Assembly: GCA_020848935.1 (NCBI GenBank)
Contig: JADLHF010000187.1
Span: 1 to 38,205 of the forward strand
Origin: Acetobacteraceae bacterium
GTDB lineage: Bacteria; Pseudomonadota; Alphaproteobacteria; Acetobacterales; Acetobacteraceae
Length of the DNA: 38,205 bases
Reading direction: 5' to 3'
Shown here: positions 15,996-28,329 of the stretch, in pieces
Layout of the letters: each line of letters begins with the position of its first letter
Position numbering within the stretch: position 1 is the first letter of the stretch
The notes under the pieces: model-generated
Databases searched by the model: none
What the model saw: only the letters and a program-made list of their open reading frames with translations
Told to the model about the DNA's origin: nothing
Translations under genes and position numbers: made by a program

Positions 15996-18900
15996 TCGGT
16001 TCGCCGCGCCACGAGGGCATGATGCAGCGGCTGCTGGTGGGCCGGATGTTCCAGGGCCGGCTGTTGCCCGAAAGCATGCGCACCGCGGATGGCGGGCGGG
16101 TGGAGCGGCGGACCGACATCCGCTTCAGCTTCGACGGCGCCGACTATCTCGGCTGCGGCGGGGACACGCTGGCCTCCGCCCTGCTGGCCAATGGTGTGCA
16201 TTTGGTCGGCAGGTCGATGAAATACCACCGGCCACGCGGCATCGTCGCGGCCGGCGCCGAGGAGCCGAATGCGCTGGTCGCCGTGGTGCGCGGTGGCGGG
16301 CGCACCACCCCGAACCTGCGCGCCACCCAGGTGGAGCTGTTCGAGGGGCTGGAGGCACACAGCCAGAACCGCTGGCCCTCGCTGAACACCGATCTCGGCG
16401 CCCTGGTGGCGCTGGCGGCCCCGCTGCTGCCGGCGGGGTTCTACTACAAGACCATGATGGGGCCGCGCGGGCTCGGCCTGTGGCATCGCGTGTTCGAGCC
16501 GCTGGTGCGTCGCGCCGCCGGGCTGGGCCGCGCGCCCAGGGTGGCGGATCCCGACCGTTACGCCCGGTATTACGCGCATTGCGACGTGCTGGTGGCCGGC
16601 GCCGGCCCGGCCGGCATCGCGGCCGCGCTGGCCGCCGGGCGCGGCGGCGCGCGCACGATCCTGTGCGACGAACAGGCCGAACCCGGCGGCGCCCTGCTGA
16701 GCGAGATCGCGGCATTGATCGACGGCATCCCGGCGCGCGAGTGGCTGGCGCAGAGCCTGGCCGAATTGGCGGCGATGCCCCATGTGCGGGTGATGCCGCG
16801 CACCACCGCCTTCGGCTGCTACCCGCACAACATGGTCGGCCTGGCCGAACGGGTCACCGACCACCTGGCCGCGCCAAGCCCGGACCAGCCGCGCGAGCGC
16901 CTGTGGCGGGTGCGGGCGCGCCGCATCGTGCTGGCGACGGGGGCCATCGAACGGCCGCTGGTGTTCCCCGGCAACGACCGGCCGGGCGTGATGCTGGCCG
17001 GGGCGGCACGGGAGTACCTGCTGCGCTGGGGGGTGAAGGTCGGCAGCCGGGTGGTGATCGCCACCGCCTGCGACACCGCCTATCGCGCCGCGCTGGACCT
17101 GGCCACGGCCGGGGTGGCGGTGAAGCTGGTGGTCGATCTGCGCGCCGCCGCCGACGGTCCGCTGCCCCAGGCGGCCCGCGCGGCGGGGATCGCGGTGCTG
17201 GCCGGCGGGCGCGTTCTGGGCACCCATTTGCGCGGCAAGCGGCTGGACTCCGTGCTGCTGGGCCGCGGCGACGACGGCCGCCGCCGCTGGTTCGACTGCG
17301 ACGCGCTGCTGATGTGCAACGGCTGGACCCCCGCGGTGCACCTGCACGCCCAGGCGCGCGGCGCGCTGCGCTGGGAGGGGGAGCGCGGCGTGTTCCTGCC
17401 CGGCGAGCCGGCTCCGGGCGTGGAAAGCATTGGCGCCTGCAACGGTGCCACCGACCTGGCGATGGCGCTGGCCCAGGGTGCGGCATCCGGCGGCGGCGCC
17501 GTGCCGGTGGTCGAGGGCGAGGTGCCGGCGCTGCCCGGCCCCGCCCATGTCGATGCCGCGGTGGCCGGCGACGCCTTCGTCGATTTCCAGAACGACGTGC
17601 GCGCCGACGACGTGCGCCAGGCCGTGGCCGAGGGCTTCCACGCCATCGAGCATGTCAAGCGCTACACCGCCGGCGGGCTGGGCACCGACCAGGGCAAGAC
17701 CGGCAACATGAACCTGCTGGCGCTGGCCGCCGCCGCCCGCGGCACGCCGATCCCCGAGCTGGGCACCACCACCTTCCGCCCGCCCTACACCCCGGTCAGC
17801 TTCGGCACCCTGGCCGGCCCGGCGCGCGGCGAGATGTTCGACCCCGTGCGCACCACGCCGCTGCACGCCCAGGCGGTGGCCGAGGGCGCGGTGTTCGAGG
17901 ATGTGGGGCAATGGAAACGTGCCCGGTATTTCCCGCAGGCCGGCGAGGACATGCACGCCGCCGTGCGCCGTGAGGTCGCCACCACCCGTGCGGCCGCCGG
18001 CCTGTTCGACGCCTCGACCCTGGGCAAGATCGAAGTGGTCGGCCCGGACGCCGCCATCTTCCTGGACCGCCTCTACCTCAACGCCATCGCCACGCTGAAG
18101 CCCGGCCGCTGCCGCTACGGCGTGATGCTGTCCGAGGCGGGGTTCGTGATGGATGACGGCGTGATGGCCCGCCTGGCGCCCGACCGCTTCCACGTCACCA
18201 CCACCACCAGCGGGGCGGCGCATGTGCTGGCCCATATGGAGGATTACCGCCAGACCGAATGGCCGGAGCTGCGCGTCTGGCTGACCTCCACCACCGAGCA
18301 CTGGGCGGTGCTGGCGGTGCAGGGTCCGCGCGCGCGCGACGTGCTGGCCCCGCTGGTGGCCGGCGACATCTCGGCGGCCGCCCTGCCCCACATGGCGGTG
18401 CGCGACCTGAAGGTGGCCGGCATTCCCGCCCGGATGATGCGGGTCAGCTTCTCCGGCGAGCAGGGCTTCGAGGTCAACGCGCCCGCCCGCCATGCCCCGG
18501 CGCTGTGGGATGCGCTGCGCCCGCGCATCGCCGCCGCCGGCGGCACCGTCTATGGTACCGAGGCGATGCACGTGCTGCGCGCCGAGAAGGGCTACATCAT
18601 CGTCGGCCAGGAAACCGACGGCACGGTCACCCCCGGCGACCTCGGCATGGCGATCGGTCGCGGCAAGGGCGATTTCATCGGCCGCCGCTCGCTGGCCCGG
18701 CCCGACATGCTGGCCGCCGATCGCCGCCAACTGGTCGGGCTGTTGAGCGACGACCCGGCGCTGGTGCTGGAGGAAGGCGCGCAGATCGTCGCCCAATCCG
18801 CGCCGCCACCGGGCACGAAGGCGCTGGGGCATGTCACCTCGTCCTACTTCAGCCCGGCGCTCGGGCGCTCGATCGCGCTCGCCCTGCTGGCCGGCGGGCG

Positions 18901-19009
18901 CGAACGCACCGGCGAGCGCCTGTTCGTACCCCTCGCGCGCGGCAGCATCGGCGTCGCGGTGGCCGCGCCGGTCTTCCTCGATCCCCAAGGCGGGCGCCTG
19001 CATGTTTGA
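15992..19009 (+). CDS. soxA: Sarcosine oxidase alpha subunit
   Basis: A 1005-residue large subunit. In order it has a ferredoxin-like N-terminal domain without an iron-sulfur cluster (GCGGDTLASALLANGVHLVGRSMKYHRPRG region, about residues 54-83), a dinucleotide-binding Rossmann fold (VLVAGAGPAGIAAALAAG, about 199-216), a second nucleotide-binding part, and a GcvT-like tetrahydrofolate-binding aminomethyltransferase domain over the last 370 residues. The complex oxidises sarcosine, and this domain moves the one-carbon unit to THF. The ATG overlapping the soxD stop is used; the first 30 or so residues look variable and a start at an internal Met is possible. It overlaps soxG by eight bases. Confidence 0.95.
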   Translation: MIGSPRHEGMMQRLLVGRMFQGRLLPESMRTADGGRVERRTDIRFSFDGADYLGCGGDTLASALLANGVHLVGRSMKYHRPRGIVAAGAEEPNALVAVVRGGGRTTPNLRATQVELFEGLEAHSQNRWPSLNTDLGALVALAAPLLPAGFYYKTMMGPRGLGLWHRVFEPLVRRAAGLGRAPRVADPDRYARYYAHCDVLVAGAGPAGIAAALAAGRGGARTILCDEQAEPGGALLSEIAALIDGIPAREWLAQSLAELAAMPHVRVMPRTTAFGCYPHNMVGLAERVTDHLAAPSPDQPRERLWRVRARRIVLATGAIERPLVFPGNDRPGVMLAGAAREYLLRWGVKVGSRVVIATACDTAYRAALDLATAGVAVKLVVDLRAAADGPLPQAARAAGIAVLAGGRVLGTHLRGKRLDSVLLGRGDDGRRRWFDCDALLMCNGWTPAVHLHAQARGALRWEGERGVFLPGEPAPGVESIGACNGATDLAMALAQGAASGGGAVPVVEGEVPALPGPAHVDAAVAGDAFVDFQNDVRADDVRQAVAEGFHAIEHVKRYTAGGLGTDQGKTGNMNLLALAAAARGTPIPELGTTTFRPPYTPVSFGTLAGPARGEMFDPVRTTPLHAQAVAEGAVFEDVGQWKRARYFPQAGEDMHAAVRREVATTRAAAGLFDASTLGKIEVVGPDAAIFLDRLYLNAIATLKPGRCRYGVMLSEAGFVMDDGVMARLAPDRFHVTTTTSGAAHVLAHMEDYRQTEWPELRVWLTSTTEHWAVLAVQGPRARDVLAPLVAGDISAAALPHMAVRDLKVAGIPARMMRVSFSGEQGFEVNAPARHAPALWDALRPRIAAAGGTVYGTEAMHVLRAEKGYIIVGQETDGTVTPGDLGMAIGRGKGDFIGRRSLARPDMLAADRRQLVGLLSDDPALVLEEGAQIVAQSAPPPGTKALGHVTSSYFSPALGRSIALALLAGGRERTGERLFVPLARGSIGVAVAAPVFLDPQGGRLHV

Positions 19010-19490
19010 GATTGCCGAGGCCCCGCCCGCCACCCGCCTCATGCTGCGCGGCGCGCCCGAGGTCGCCGCCCGCGCCGGTGCCGCCTTCGGCGTGGTGCCG
19101 CCGCTGGAGCCCTGCCGCGCCAACCAGGCCGGCGAACGTGCAGCCTTGTGGCTCGGCCCCGACGAGTGGCTGCTGCTGGCCCCGTCCGACGCCGACGCGA
19201 CCAAGCTCGCCGCGGCGCTGGAGGGCCTTGTGCACAGCCTGGTCGATGTGTCCGACGGCACCGAGGCCCTGCTGCTGCACGGCGCCGGGGCCGCGCTGGC
19301 GCTGTCGGCTGGCTGCCCGCTGGATCTGCACCCCGACGCCTTTCCGCCCGGCATGGCCACCCGCACCGTGCTGGGCCGCATCGGCATCACGCTGTGGCGG
19401 CGCGGGGCGGCGGACTGGTGGGTGGAGGTGGCACGCTCCCAGGCCGCCTATGCCCGCGCCTTTCTGGCCGAGGCGGGGCGGGGGTGGTAG
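19002..19490 (+). CDS. soxG: Sarcosine oxidase gamma subunit
   Basis: A 162-residue protein in the position of soxG, with the family features WLGPDEWLLLAP, VDVSDGTEALLLHGAGA and a conserved C-terminal ADWWVEVARSQAAY. The gamma subunit is a small, weakly conserved part of the heterotetramer related to the GcvT/YgfZ fold. The ATG at 19002 lies inside the end of soxA, overlapping it by eight bases, so translation is probably coupled. The stop codon is three bases from an open AT-rich repeat that fills the gap to the convergent gene at 19627. Confidence 0.9.
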   Translation: MFEIAEAPPATRLMLRGAPEVAARAGAAFGVVPPLEPCRANQAGERAALWLGPDEWLLLAPSDADATKLAAALEGLVHSLVDVSDGTEALLLHGAGAALALSAGCPLDLHPDAFPPGMATRTVLGRIGITLWRRGAADWWVEVARSQAAYARAFLAEAGRGW

Positions 19491-19493
19491 GGT

Positions 19494-19626
19494 AGGAAGC
19501 AGTTCTTTTTTGAAAAAAAGAACCAAAAAACTTCAATAATTTCCATACTCTGGCACCAATGCCGTCACCATTTGAAATGGAGTGAAGTCTTTTTGCTTCT
19601 TTTTCTTCAGAAAAAGAAGGCCTTCC
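19494..19626. repeat. AT-rich modular repeat, open form (B'-spacer-A), locus 5
   Basis: A reversed type B hairpin (19502-19523) is followed by CAAAAAACTTCA. A spacer of about 46 bases holds its own small palindrome (CCATTT/AAATGG, 19568-19580). Then come GTGAAGTCTTTTTG and a type A hairpin (19596-19619), ending in GCCTTCC directly against the stop of the convergent gene. The module order is the reverse of loci 2 and 4. Confidence 0.9.
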
Positions 19627-19947
19627 TTAAATCCCTGCCTTCATCTTCGCAAACACCTGCCGATCCCGATTATCACGCATCAGCGCCGCGAAGCCGATGA
19701 TCGTCTCCAGCCCCAACCCCAGCGGCATGCCGCTCTCCTCCTCGGCGACCAGCTTGCCATAGGGCTGCCCGGTCATCTTCTCCCACTTCCCCGCCGGCTT
19801 CTTCACTTCCAGGTGCACCACGGTGGCCTTCATCACCAGGCGCACGATCGCCTCCTTCGGCGCGGATGGCTTGGTCAGGCTGGGGCAGCCGGCGATCATC
19901 TGCCAGCCATTGGTCAGCGCCCAGGTGGTGAGTTCTTCGCGGTCCAT
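19627..19947 (-). CDS. Conserved-looking hypothetical protein
   Basis: A 106-residue protein not recognised as a named family. It starts MDREELTTWALTNGWQMI, has a central beta-rich stretch (AIVRLVMKATVVHLEVKK) and ends with a helical region (MPLGLGLETIIGFAALMRDN). It has no signal peptide or membrane span. Three upstream Met codons are possible, but GGGGAG six bases before the ATG at 19947 decides that start. It stands alone, converging on the sox operon and divergent from gltB. Codon use is like its neighbours, which suggests a native gene. Confidence 0.7.
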   Translation of the reverse strand: MDREELTTWALTNGWQMIAGCPSLTKPSAPKEAIVRLVMKATVVHLEVKKPAGKWEKMTGQPYGKLVAEEESGMPLGLGLETIIGFAALMRDNRDRQVFAKMKAGI

Positions 19948-20161
19948 ACCCATCTCCCCCGCCCCCATCGGCGCACGACGCAAACGCAGAGCAGGCGCCG
20001 TCACGGGCGAAATTGCAACAGGGCAGCCATGGCCCTAGTGTGCGGTGCAGCAAGCCAGAACAAGCACCCGTGCCGACGACAATCCGTGTCGTGCCGGGGG
20101 AGCATTGCTGGCGATGGAGTGGTATCCCGCCGCACCGCGCGGCGGGTAGGGAGCATCTGCG

Positions 20162-23100
20162 ATGGACTTACTCGCGACAGGCGACCTGCCGGCCCGGCAA
20201 GGATTGTACGATCCGGCCAACGAGCACGATGCCTGCGGCGTCGGCTTCGTCGCCAACATCAAGGGCGCCAAGTCGCACGACATCATCCGCCGCGGCCTGC
20301 AGATCCTGGTCAACCTCGACCATCGCGGCGCCGTCGGTGCCGATCCGCTGGTGGGCGACGGCGCCGGCTGCCTGATCCAGATCCCCGACGCCCTGCTGCG
20401 CCACTGGGCCAAGGGGGCGGACATCGTGCTGCCGCCGCCAGGGCGCTATGCGGTGGCCATGTGCTTCCTGCCGCGCGACAAGGCCGCGCGCGAAACCGCC
20501 GTGGCACTGATCGCCCGGATCGCCAAGTCCGAGGGGCAGTCCGTGCTCGGCTGGCGCGACGTGCCCACCGACACCTCCGGCCTGGGCGAGCGGGTGATCG
20601 AGACGATGCCGGTGATCCGCCAGGCGATCATCGCCTGCAACCCGGCGATCCGCGACCAGGATGCCTTCGAGCGCAAGGTCCTGGTGATCCGCAAGCAGGT
20701 GCTGAACAACGTCCGCGACCTCGGCGCGCGCCACCAGATGCCGGGCCTGGGCGAGCTGTACATGCCGTCCTTCAGCACCCGCACCGTGGTGTACAAGGGC
20801 CTGCTGCTGGCCCCGCAGGTGCAGAGCTTCTACGCCGACCTGCGCAACCCGATGACCGCGAGCGCCCTGGCGCTGGTGCACCAGCGGTTTTCCACCAACA
20901 CCTTCCCGTCCTGGCGGCTGGCGCATCCGTTCCGCTTCATCGCCCACAACGGCGAGATCAACACGATGCGCGGCAACGTCAACTGGATGTTCGCCCGCCG
21001 CCATTCCATGTCCTCGCCGCTGCTGGGCGCGGACCTGGACAAGATGTGGCCGCTGATCCCGCACGGCCAGTCCGACACGGCGTGCCTGGACAACGCGCTG
21101 GAAATCCTGATCGCCGGCGGCTACTCGCTGGCCCACGCGATGATGATGCTGATCCCCGAGGCCTGGGCCGGCAACCCGCTGATGGACCCCGAGCGCCGCG
21201 CCTTCTACGAATACTACGCCGCCCTGATGGAGCCGTGGGACGGCCCGGCCGCCATCGCCTTCACCGACGGCCGCCAGATCGGCGCCACGCTGGACCGCAA
21301 CGGCCTGCGCCCGGCGCGCTACCTGATCACCGACGACGACCTGGTGATCATGGCCAGCGAGACCGGCGTGCTGCCGGTGCCCGAGGAACGCATCGTGCGC
21401 AAGTGGCGCCTGCAACCCGGCAAGATGCTGCTGATCGACCTGGAACAGGGCCGCATCATCGACGATGCCGAGATCAAGGCGACGCTGGCCAGCGAACACC
21501 CGTACGAGGAATGGCTGAAGGCCACCCAGGTGAAGCTGGAGGACCTGCCCGATATCGAGGAGCCGAACGGCACCGTGCGCGACAATGCCAGCGCCCTGAA
21601 CCGCCTGCAGGCCTTCGGCTACACCCAGGAGGACATGCAGTTCTTCCTGGCCCCGATGGCGCGCGAGGGCGACGACCCGATCGGCTCGATGGGCACCGAC
21701 ACGCCGATCGCGGTATTCTCGAAGAAGCCGAAGCTGCTCTACAACTACTTCAAGCAGAACTTCGCCCAGGTCACCAACCCGCCGATCGATTCCACGCGCG
21801 AGGCGCTGGTGATGTCGCTGGTCTCGATGATCGGACCGCGCCCCAACCTGCTCGGCCACCACGCCGGCACGCATTTCCGCCTCGAAGTCAGCCAACCGGT
21901 CCTGACCAATGCCGAACTGGCCAAGATCCGCGCCATCTCCAGCCAGATCGGCGGCGCCTTCCGTGCCGCCACCATCGACGCCACCTGGCCGGCCGGCGAA
22001 GGTGCGGCCGGGATGGAAAAGGCCGTCGAGCGCCTCTGCCGCGAAGCCACCGACGCGGTGCTGGCCGGGCAGAACATCCTGATCCTGTCCGACCGCGCGA
22101 CCTCCGCCGAGCGCATCGCCGTGCCCGCCCTGCTGACCACGGCCGCGATCCATCACCACCTGATCCGCCAGGGCCTGCGCACCGGCACGGGCCTGGTGGT
22201 GGAAACCGGCGAAGCGCGCGAGGTGCACCATTTCTGCGCCCTGGCCGGCTACGGCGCCGAGGCGGTGAACCCCTACCTCGCCTTCGACACGCTGGAGGCG
22301 CTGCGCATCTCCGAGGCGATGAAGCTGTCCGCCTATGACGTGCGCAAGAACTACATCAAGGCGATCGGCAAGGGCATCCTGAAGGTGATGTCCAAGATGG
22401 GCATCTCCACCTACCAGTCCTATTGCGGCGCGCAGATCTTCGACGCCGTCGGCCTGTCCAGCACCTTCATCGAGAAATGCTTCACCGGCACCGCCACCAC
22501 CATCGAGGGCGCCGGCATGGCCGAGATCGCCGCCGAAACGGTGCGGCGCCACCGGCAGGCCTATGGCGACGACCTGGTCTACCGCGACATGCTCGACCCC
22601 GGCGGCGACTATGCCTTCCGCCTGCGCGGCGAAGACCACGCCTGGGCGCCCGATACGGTGGCCGACCTTCAGCATGCCGTGCGCGGCAATTCGCAGGACG
22701 CCTATCGCCGCTTCGCCGCGCGCATCAACGATCAGGGTGCGCGCGATCCCTCCGGCCGCCTGCTGACCATCCGCGGCCTGATGGATTTCCGCCAGGCCGA
22801 GCCGGTGCCGATCGAGGAGGTCGAGCCGGCCAGCGAGATCGTCAAGCGCTTCGCCACCGGGGCCATGAGCTTCGGCTCGATCAGCCGCGAGGCCCACACC
22901 ACCCTGGCCATCGCGATGAACCGCATCGGCGGCAAGTCCAACACCGGCGAGGGCGGCGAGGAAGCCGACCGCTACGTGCGCATGGAGAACGGCGATTCCA
23001 TGCGTTCGGCCATCAAGCAGGTCGCCTCCGGCCGCTTCGGCGTCACCATGGAGTACCTGGTCAACGGCGACGACATCCAGATCAAGATGGCCCAAGGCGC

Positions 23101-24823
23101 CAAGCCCGGCGAGGGCGGCCAGCTCCCCGGCCACAAGGTGGACAAGAACATCGCCCGCGTGCGCCACGCCACGCCCGGCGTCGGCCTGATCTCGCCGCCG
23201 CCGCACCACGACATCTATTCCATCGAGGACCTCGCCCAGCTCATCCACGACCTCAAGAACGCCAATCCGCGCGCGCGCATCTCGGTCAAGCTGGTCTCCG
23301 AGATCGGCGTCGGCACCGTGGCCGCCGGCGTCTCCAAGGCGCGGGCCGACCACGTCACCATCTCGGGCTACGAGGGCGGCACCGGCGCCTCGCCGCTGAC
23401 CTCGCTGACCCATGCCGGCTCGCCGTGGGAGATCGGCCTGGCCGAAACCCAGCAGACCCTGGTGCTGAACGGCCTGCGCGGCCGCATCGCGGTGCAGGTC
23501 GATGGCGGCCTGCGCACCGGGCGCGACGTGGTGATCGGCGCCTTGCTGGGTGCGGACGAATTCGGCTTCGCCACCGCGCCGCTGATCGCCGCCGGCTGCA
23601 TCATGATGCGCAAATGCCACCTCAACACCTGCCCGGTCGGCATCGCCACGCAGGACCCCGTGCTGCGCGCCCGCTTCACCGGCACGCCGGAACACGTGAT
23701 CAACTACTTCTTCTTCATCGCCGAGGAAGTCCGCGAGATCATGGCCAGGCTCGGCTTCCGCACCGTCAACGAGATGATCGGCCGCGTCGACCGGCTGGAC
23801 ATGCGCCGCGCGCTGGATCACTGGAAGGCCGCCGGCGTCGACCTCTCCCGCATCCTGCACCAGGTGCCGGCCCGCGCCGACGTGGCGATCTGGAACAGCG
23901 AACGCCAGGCCCATGACCTCGAACGCGCCATGGATGTCGAGCTGATCGCCGCCGCCCGCCCGGCACTGGAACGCGGCGAGCGCGTGCGCGTCAGCCGCGA
24001 CATCCGCAACGTCCACCGCACCGTCGGCACCATGCTGTCCGGCGAAGTGGCGCAGCGCTTCGGCCATGCCGGCCTGCCGGCGGGAACCATCGAGATCGCC
24101 CTGCGCGGCACCGCCGGCCAGAGCCTCGGCGCCTTCCTCGCCCACGGCATCACGCTCGACCTGCAAGGCGACGCCAACGACTATGTCGCCAAGGGCCTGT
24201 CCGGCGGCCGTGTCATCGTGCGCCAGCGCAACGGCATCACCCGCGACCCCGCCCAGAACATCATCGTCGGCAACACGGTGCTGTATGGCGCCATCGCCGG
24301 CGAGGCGCATTTCGAGGGTGTCGCCGGCGAACGCTTCGCCGTGCGCAACTCCGGTGCCGTGGCCGTCGTCGAGGGCACCGGCGACCATGGCTGCGAATAC
24401 ATGACCGGCGGCGTTGTCGTCGTGCTCGGCGAGACCGGCCGCAACTTCGCCGCCGGCATGTCGGGCGGCATCGCCTATGTCCACGACGCCGCCGGCCGCT
24501 TCGCCCAGCTCTGCAACACCGCCCAGGTCGAGTTGGAACCGCTCGACCGCGACGGCGCCGCCGACGACCCCGAAGCGCCGGTGGCCGAGCCGCCCGATGT
24601 CGCCAACAACGGCATGGGCGACCCGCTGCGCTTCGACGCGCTGCGCCTGCGCATCCTGGTCGAACGCCATGCCCGCCTCACCGGCTCGGCCAAGGCCCGC
24701 GCCCTGCTCGCCGACTGGGACACGGCGCTGGGCCAGTTCGTCAAGGTCATGCCGAGCGACTACCGCCGCGCCATGCTCGACCTGCGGGCCGAGCAGAACG
24801 CCCTTTCCGTCGCCGCGCAGTAG
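20162..24823 (+). CDS. gltB: Glutamate synthase (NADPH) large subunit
   Basis: A 1553-residue enzyme of ammonia assimilation, making two glutamates from glutamine and 2-oxoglutarate. The class II glutamine amidotransferase domain would begin at Cys25 (HDACGVGF) after removal of a 24-residue propeptide, as in other GltB proteins. The FMN and synthase domain is in the second half, with the 3Fe-4S cysteines in [14 protein letters not shown] (around residues 1150-1165). The C-terminal GXGXG beta-helix includes [35 protein letters not shown] lies about nine bases before the ATG. gltD follows after 13 bases, so they form an operon. The preceding 157 bases give no recognisable nitrogen-control (sigma-54) promoter. 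Confidence 0.97.
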   Translation: MDLLATGDLPARQGLYDPANEHDACGVGFVANIKGAKSHDIIRRGLQILVNLDHRGAVGADPLVGDGAGCLIQIPDALLRHWAKGADIVLPPPGRYAVAMCFLPRDKAARETAVALIARIAKSEGQSVLGWRDVPTDTSGLGERVIETMPVIRQAIIACNPAIRDQDAFERKVLVIRKQVLNNVRDLGARHQMPGLGELYMPSFSTRTVVYKGLLLAPQVQSFYADLRNPMTASALALVHQRFSTNTFPSWRLAHPFRFIAHNGEINTMRGNVNWMFARRHSMSSPLLGADLDKMWPLIPHGQSDTACLDNALEILIAGGYSLAHAMMMLIPEAWAGNPLMDPERRAFYEYYAALMEPWDGPAAIAFTDGRQIGATLDRNGLRPARYLITDDDLVIMASETGVLPVPEERIVRKWRLQPGKMLLIDLEQGRIIDDAEIKATLASEHPYEEWLKATQVKLEDLPDIEEPNGTVRDNASALNRLQAFGYTQEDMQFFLAPMAREGDDPIGSMGTDTPIAVFSKKPKLLYNYFKQNFAQVTNPPIDSTREALVMSLVSMIGPRPNLLGHHAGTHFRLEVSQPVLTNAELAKIRAISSQIGGAFRAATIDATWPAGEGAAGMEKAVERLCREATDAVLAGQNILILSDRATSAERIAVPALLTTAAIHHHLIRQGLRTGTGLVVETGEAREVHHFCALAGYGAEAVNPYLAFDTLEALRISEAMKLSAYDVRKNYIKAIGKGILKVMSKMGISTYQSYCGAQIFDAVGLSSTFIEKCFTGTATTIEGAGMAEIAAETVRRHRQAYGDDLVYRDMLDPGGDYAFRLRGEDHAWAPDTVADLQHAVRGNSQDAYRRFAARINDQGARDPSGRLLTIRGLMDFRQAEPVPIEEVEPASEIVKRFATGAMSFGSISREAHTTLAIAMNRIGGKSNTGEGGEEADRYVRMENGDSMRSAIKQVASGRFGVTMEYLVNGDDIQIKMAQGAKPGEGGQLPGHKVDKNIARVRHATPGVGLISPPPHHDIYSIEDLAQLIHDLKNANPRARISVKLVSEIGVGTVAAGVSKARADHVTISGYEGGTGASPLTSLTHAGSPWEIGLAETQQTLVLNGLRGRIAVQVDGGLRTGRDVVIGALLGADEFGFATAPLIAAGCIMMRKCHLNTCPVGIATQDPVLRARFTGTPEHVINYFFFIAEEVREIMARLGFRTVNEMIGRVDRLDMRRALDHWKAAGVDLSRILHQVPARADVAIWNSERQAHDLERAMDVELIAAARPALERGERVRVSRDIRNVHRTVGTMLSGEVAQRFGHAGLPAGTIEIALRGTAGQSLGAFLAHGITLDLQGDANDYVAKGLSGGRVIVRQRNGITRDPAQNIIVGNTVLYGAIAGEAHFEGVAGERFAVRNSGAVAVVEGTGDHGCEYMTGGVVVVLGETGRNFAAGMSGGIAYVHDAAGRFAQLCNTAQVELEPLDRDGAADDPEAPVAEPPDVANNGMGDPLRFDALRLRILVERHARLTGSAKARALLADWDTALGQFVKVMPSDYRRAMLDLRAEQNALSVAAQ

Positions 24824-24836
24824 CAGGACGCCGAGA

Positions 24837-26288
<1,452 letters not shown>

Positions 26289-26305
26289 CGCTGCGATTGC
26301 GACGA

Positions 26306-26325
26306 CGGGCCTGCGGTGCGGCCCG
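26306..26325. terminator. GC-rich hairpin between the convergent gltD and chemoreceptor genes
   Basis: CGGGCC (26306-26311) and GGCCCG (26320-26325) form a six-pair stem with an eight-base loop in the 45-base gap between gltD and the oppositely oriented chemoreceptor gene. There is no T-tract on either side, so function as an intrinsic terminator is only possible, not shown. Confidence 0.35.
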
Positions 26326-26333
26326 CCCGCCCG

Positions 26334-28301
26334 CTAGGCCGCCACGGGGCGGGCCATGGGGCGGGCCATGGGGCCGGCTGGCGCTGCCTTGAGCGAGGCG
26401 ATGACGCGGGTGATGGCGCCCTGGCTGGCGTCGTCCTGCGGGAACAGCAGAACGACGCCAGCCTTGCCATGGCGCGCGATCCGGGTCGCCAGCGGCCCGC
26501 CGGCGCCGTCGATGGAAAGATCAAGCCGGGATCCCAGTGGCAAGTCGATGGGGGTATCCAACTGGGCACCGCCCGCGCCGATGTCCAGGATGGTCACCGC
26601 GACCTGATCGCCGTTGACCGGTATCCGGGCGGGGACGCGGCAGCTGATCCGTTCGAACCGCCGGCGCGATTCGCCGGCACCGATGCTTTGCACGAACGCT
26701 TCCACTTCGCCACGCAGCATGTCGGTCTGGCTGGCAAGGCCCGACGACGCATCCAGCATGCTTGAGGCGGCCTGCCGGCTCTCCTCGGTATCGGTGCGCA
26801 TCGCCACCATCCGGCGGCTGACATTGCCCGTCGCGGCAGCCACCTGGTGGACATTCTGCACGATGCTGCGCGTCGCCTCGCCCTGCACGATGATGGCCTC
26901 GGCGATGGCGGCGGCGATGAGGTTCACGTTGTTGATGGTCTGGCCGATCCGCGCAATGCGCCCGGTCGCGTCGACGGTGGATTGCTGGACCGCCTTGATC
27001 CGGACCACCACATCGCTGGTGGCCTGGGCCGTCTGCCCGGCGAGCGTCTTGACCTCGTTGGCCACCACGGCAAAACCGCGCCCGGCCTCGCCGGCGCGTG
27101 CCGCCTCGATCGTGGCGTTCAGCGCCAGCAGGTTGGTCTGGCCGGCGATCTGGCCGATCACATCGACAACCTTGCTGATCTCGCCCGCGGCCAGCTGAAG
27201 TTCGGCCACCGTCGCGTCGGCCTGCTTCGCCTCGGCGACGGCATCGGCCACGGCATCCGTCGCGCGCGCCACCTGGCGGGTCAGGTCCTCGATGCGGGTC
27301 TGAAGCTGTGCGGCAGCCTCGACCGCCTCGGCCAGGCTGCGCGCGCTTTCGTCGGCCCCGGACTCGACCTCGACGGTACTCGCCTGGGTGCGCAGCGCCT
27401 TCTCGGTCATCATTTCGGCCGCACCGCGCATGCCGGTGGACGATTGGGTCAGGCTGCCCAGCACGCCGCCGATGGACGAGGCGAAGTCGCGCGTGAGATT
27501 CATGGCCTCGCCCTGGCGGCGATCCTTCTCGGCCCGCTCGGCGACCACCTCGTCCTCCATCCGCCGCTTCTCCCGCCCGGCCGCCCGGAACGAGACCAGT
27601 GCGGCGGCCATGGCGCCGATATCGTCACGCCGGCCGGACTCGGGGATCTCGGCGTCAAGCTCGCCATCGGCCAGCCGCCCCATGCAGGCGGCAAGGCGGC
27701 GCAGCGGTCGCCCGGCCAGCAGCTGCAGGATCAGGGCGGTCAGCATGGCGACCAGCACGGTGCCGGCGGCACTGATCTGCACCAGCGTCATGCGCGCGGC
27801 GGCCACCGCGGCCTCGATGGGCGCGCGGCTCCATACCGCCACCAGGGTGCCCTGCCGTTCGTTGGCATTGCTGATGCCCGCCGGTACCGCCACCAGCAGG
27901 TGGGTGCCGAGGTCGCGCCGGACCACTCCGGGCGGGCCGGCGAGAAGCTCGGGCGGCGTGGCGATCGCATGGTCGGCGTGCCTGGCCGATTGCCAGTGGG
28001 TGATGCGCGTGCCGTCCTGGCGCCAGGTTTCGATCCGCGACAGCGCAACCTCGGGGTCGGCGACGAAATCGGCGTAGGCGCGCTCGATCGCATCGGTGCG
28101 GCCGAACCGCACGCCGCCGGCGACAACGCTGCCCAGCAGCATGGTGGTGTCGCTCATCGACTGGTCGGCCTGACGAAGCAGGGTCGCGCGTTGGCTGGCG
28201 GCGGCAACGTAGGCCACCAGCATGAAACCCACGGCAATGGCCAGGGCAACCGCCACCGAGGTCTTGATGGCGATCGGTACGCGCGCGAAGGAACGGATCA
28301 T
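26334..28301 (-). CDS. Methyl-accepting chemotaxis protein with C-terminal PilZ domain
   Basis: A 655-residue chemoreceptor. A first membrane helix (about residues 11-33) and a second (172-196) enclose a periplasmic sensor domain; a HAMP-like segment follows (197-245). The cytoplasmic signalling domain has the highly conserved hairpin tip ([41 protein letters not shown], about 381-421). Residues 546-636 are a PilZ domain, with [10 protein letters not shown] and ILDIGAGG in place of the RxxxR and DxSxxG c-di-GMP-binding motifs; the Ser is Gly here. A short tail repeats PMAR. Azospirillum Tlp1 has the same arrangement and binds c-di-GMP. A small periplasmic protein gene lies 28 bases upstream, probably in the same operon. 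Confidence 0.92.
   Translation of the reverse strand: MIRSFARVPIAIKTSVAVALAIAVGFMLVAYVAAASQRATLLRQADQSMSDTTMLLGSVVAGGVRFGRTDAIERAYADFVADPEVALSRIETWRQDGTRITHWQSARHADHAIATPPELLAGPPGVVRRDLGTHLLVAVPAGISNANERQGTLVAVWSRAPIEAAVAAARMTLVQISAAGTVLVAMLTALILQLLAGRPLRRLAACMGRLADGELDAEIPESGRRDDIGAMAAALVSFRAAGREKRRMEDEVVAERAEKDRRQGEAMNLTRDFASSIGGVLGSLTQSSTGMRGAAEMMTEKALRTQASTVEVESGADESARSLAEAVEAAAQLQTRIEDLTRQVARATDAVADAVAEAKQADATVAELQLAAGEISKVVDVIGQIAGQTNLLALNATIEAARAGEAGRGFAVVANEVKTLAGQTAQATSDVVVRIKAVQQSTVDATGRIARIGQTINNVNLIAAAIAEAIIVQGEATRSIVQNVHQVAAATGNVSRRMVAMRTDTEESRQAASSMLDASSGLASQTDMLRGEVEAFVQSIGAGESRRRFERISCRVPARIPVNGDQVAVTILDIGAGGAQLDTPIDLPLGSRLDLSIDGAGGPLATRIARHGKAGVVLLFPQDDASQGAITRVIASLKAAPAGPMARPMARPVAA
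26346..26369. repeat. Two 12-bp tandem units at the chemoreceptor 3' end
   Basis: GGGGCGGGCCAT is repeated perfectly at 26346-26357 and 26358-26369, with a partial third copy after it. It encodes the PMARPMARP tail that follows the PilZ domain. Confidence 0.85.
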
Positions 28302-28329
28302 GCTGAACGGCCTGCTGTGCTGATGCCTG

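Noticed and set aside
15968-19390. A 1140-codon antisense frame over soxA and soxG
   Set aside because: Same GC artefact; the sense genes have clear domains and overlaps.
20005-20161. Search for a sigma-54 or NtrC site ahead of gltB
   Set aside because: The closest match has the wrong phasing (11 rather than 12 bases between GG and GC).
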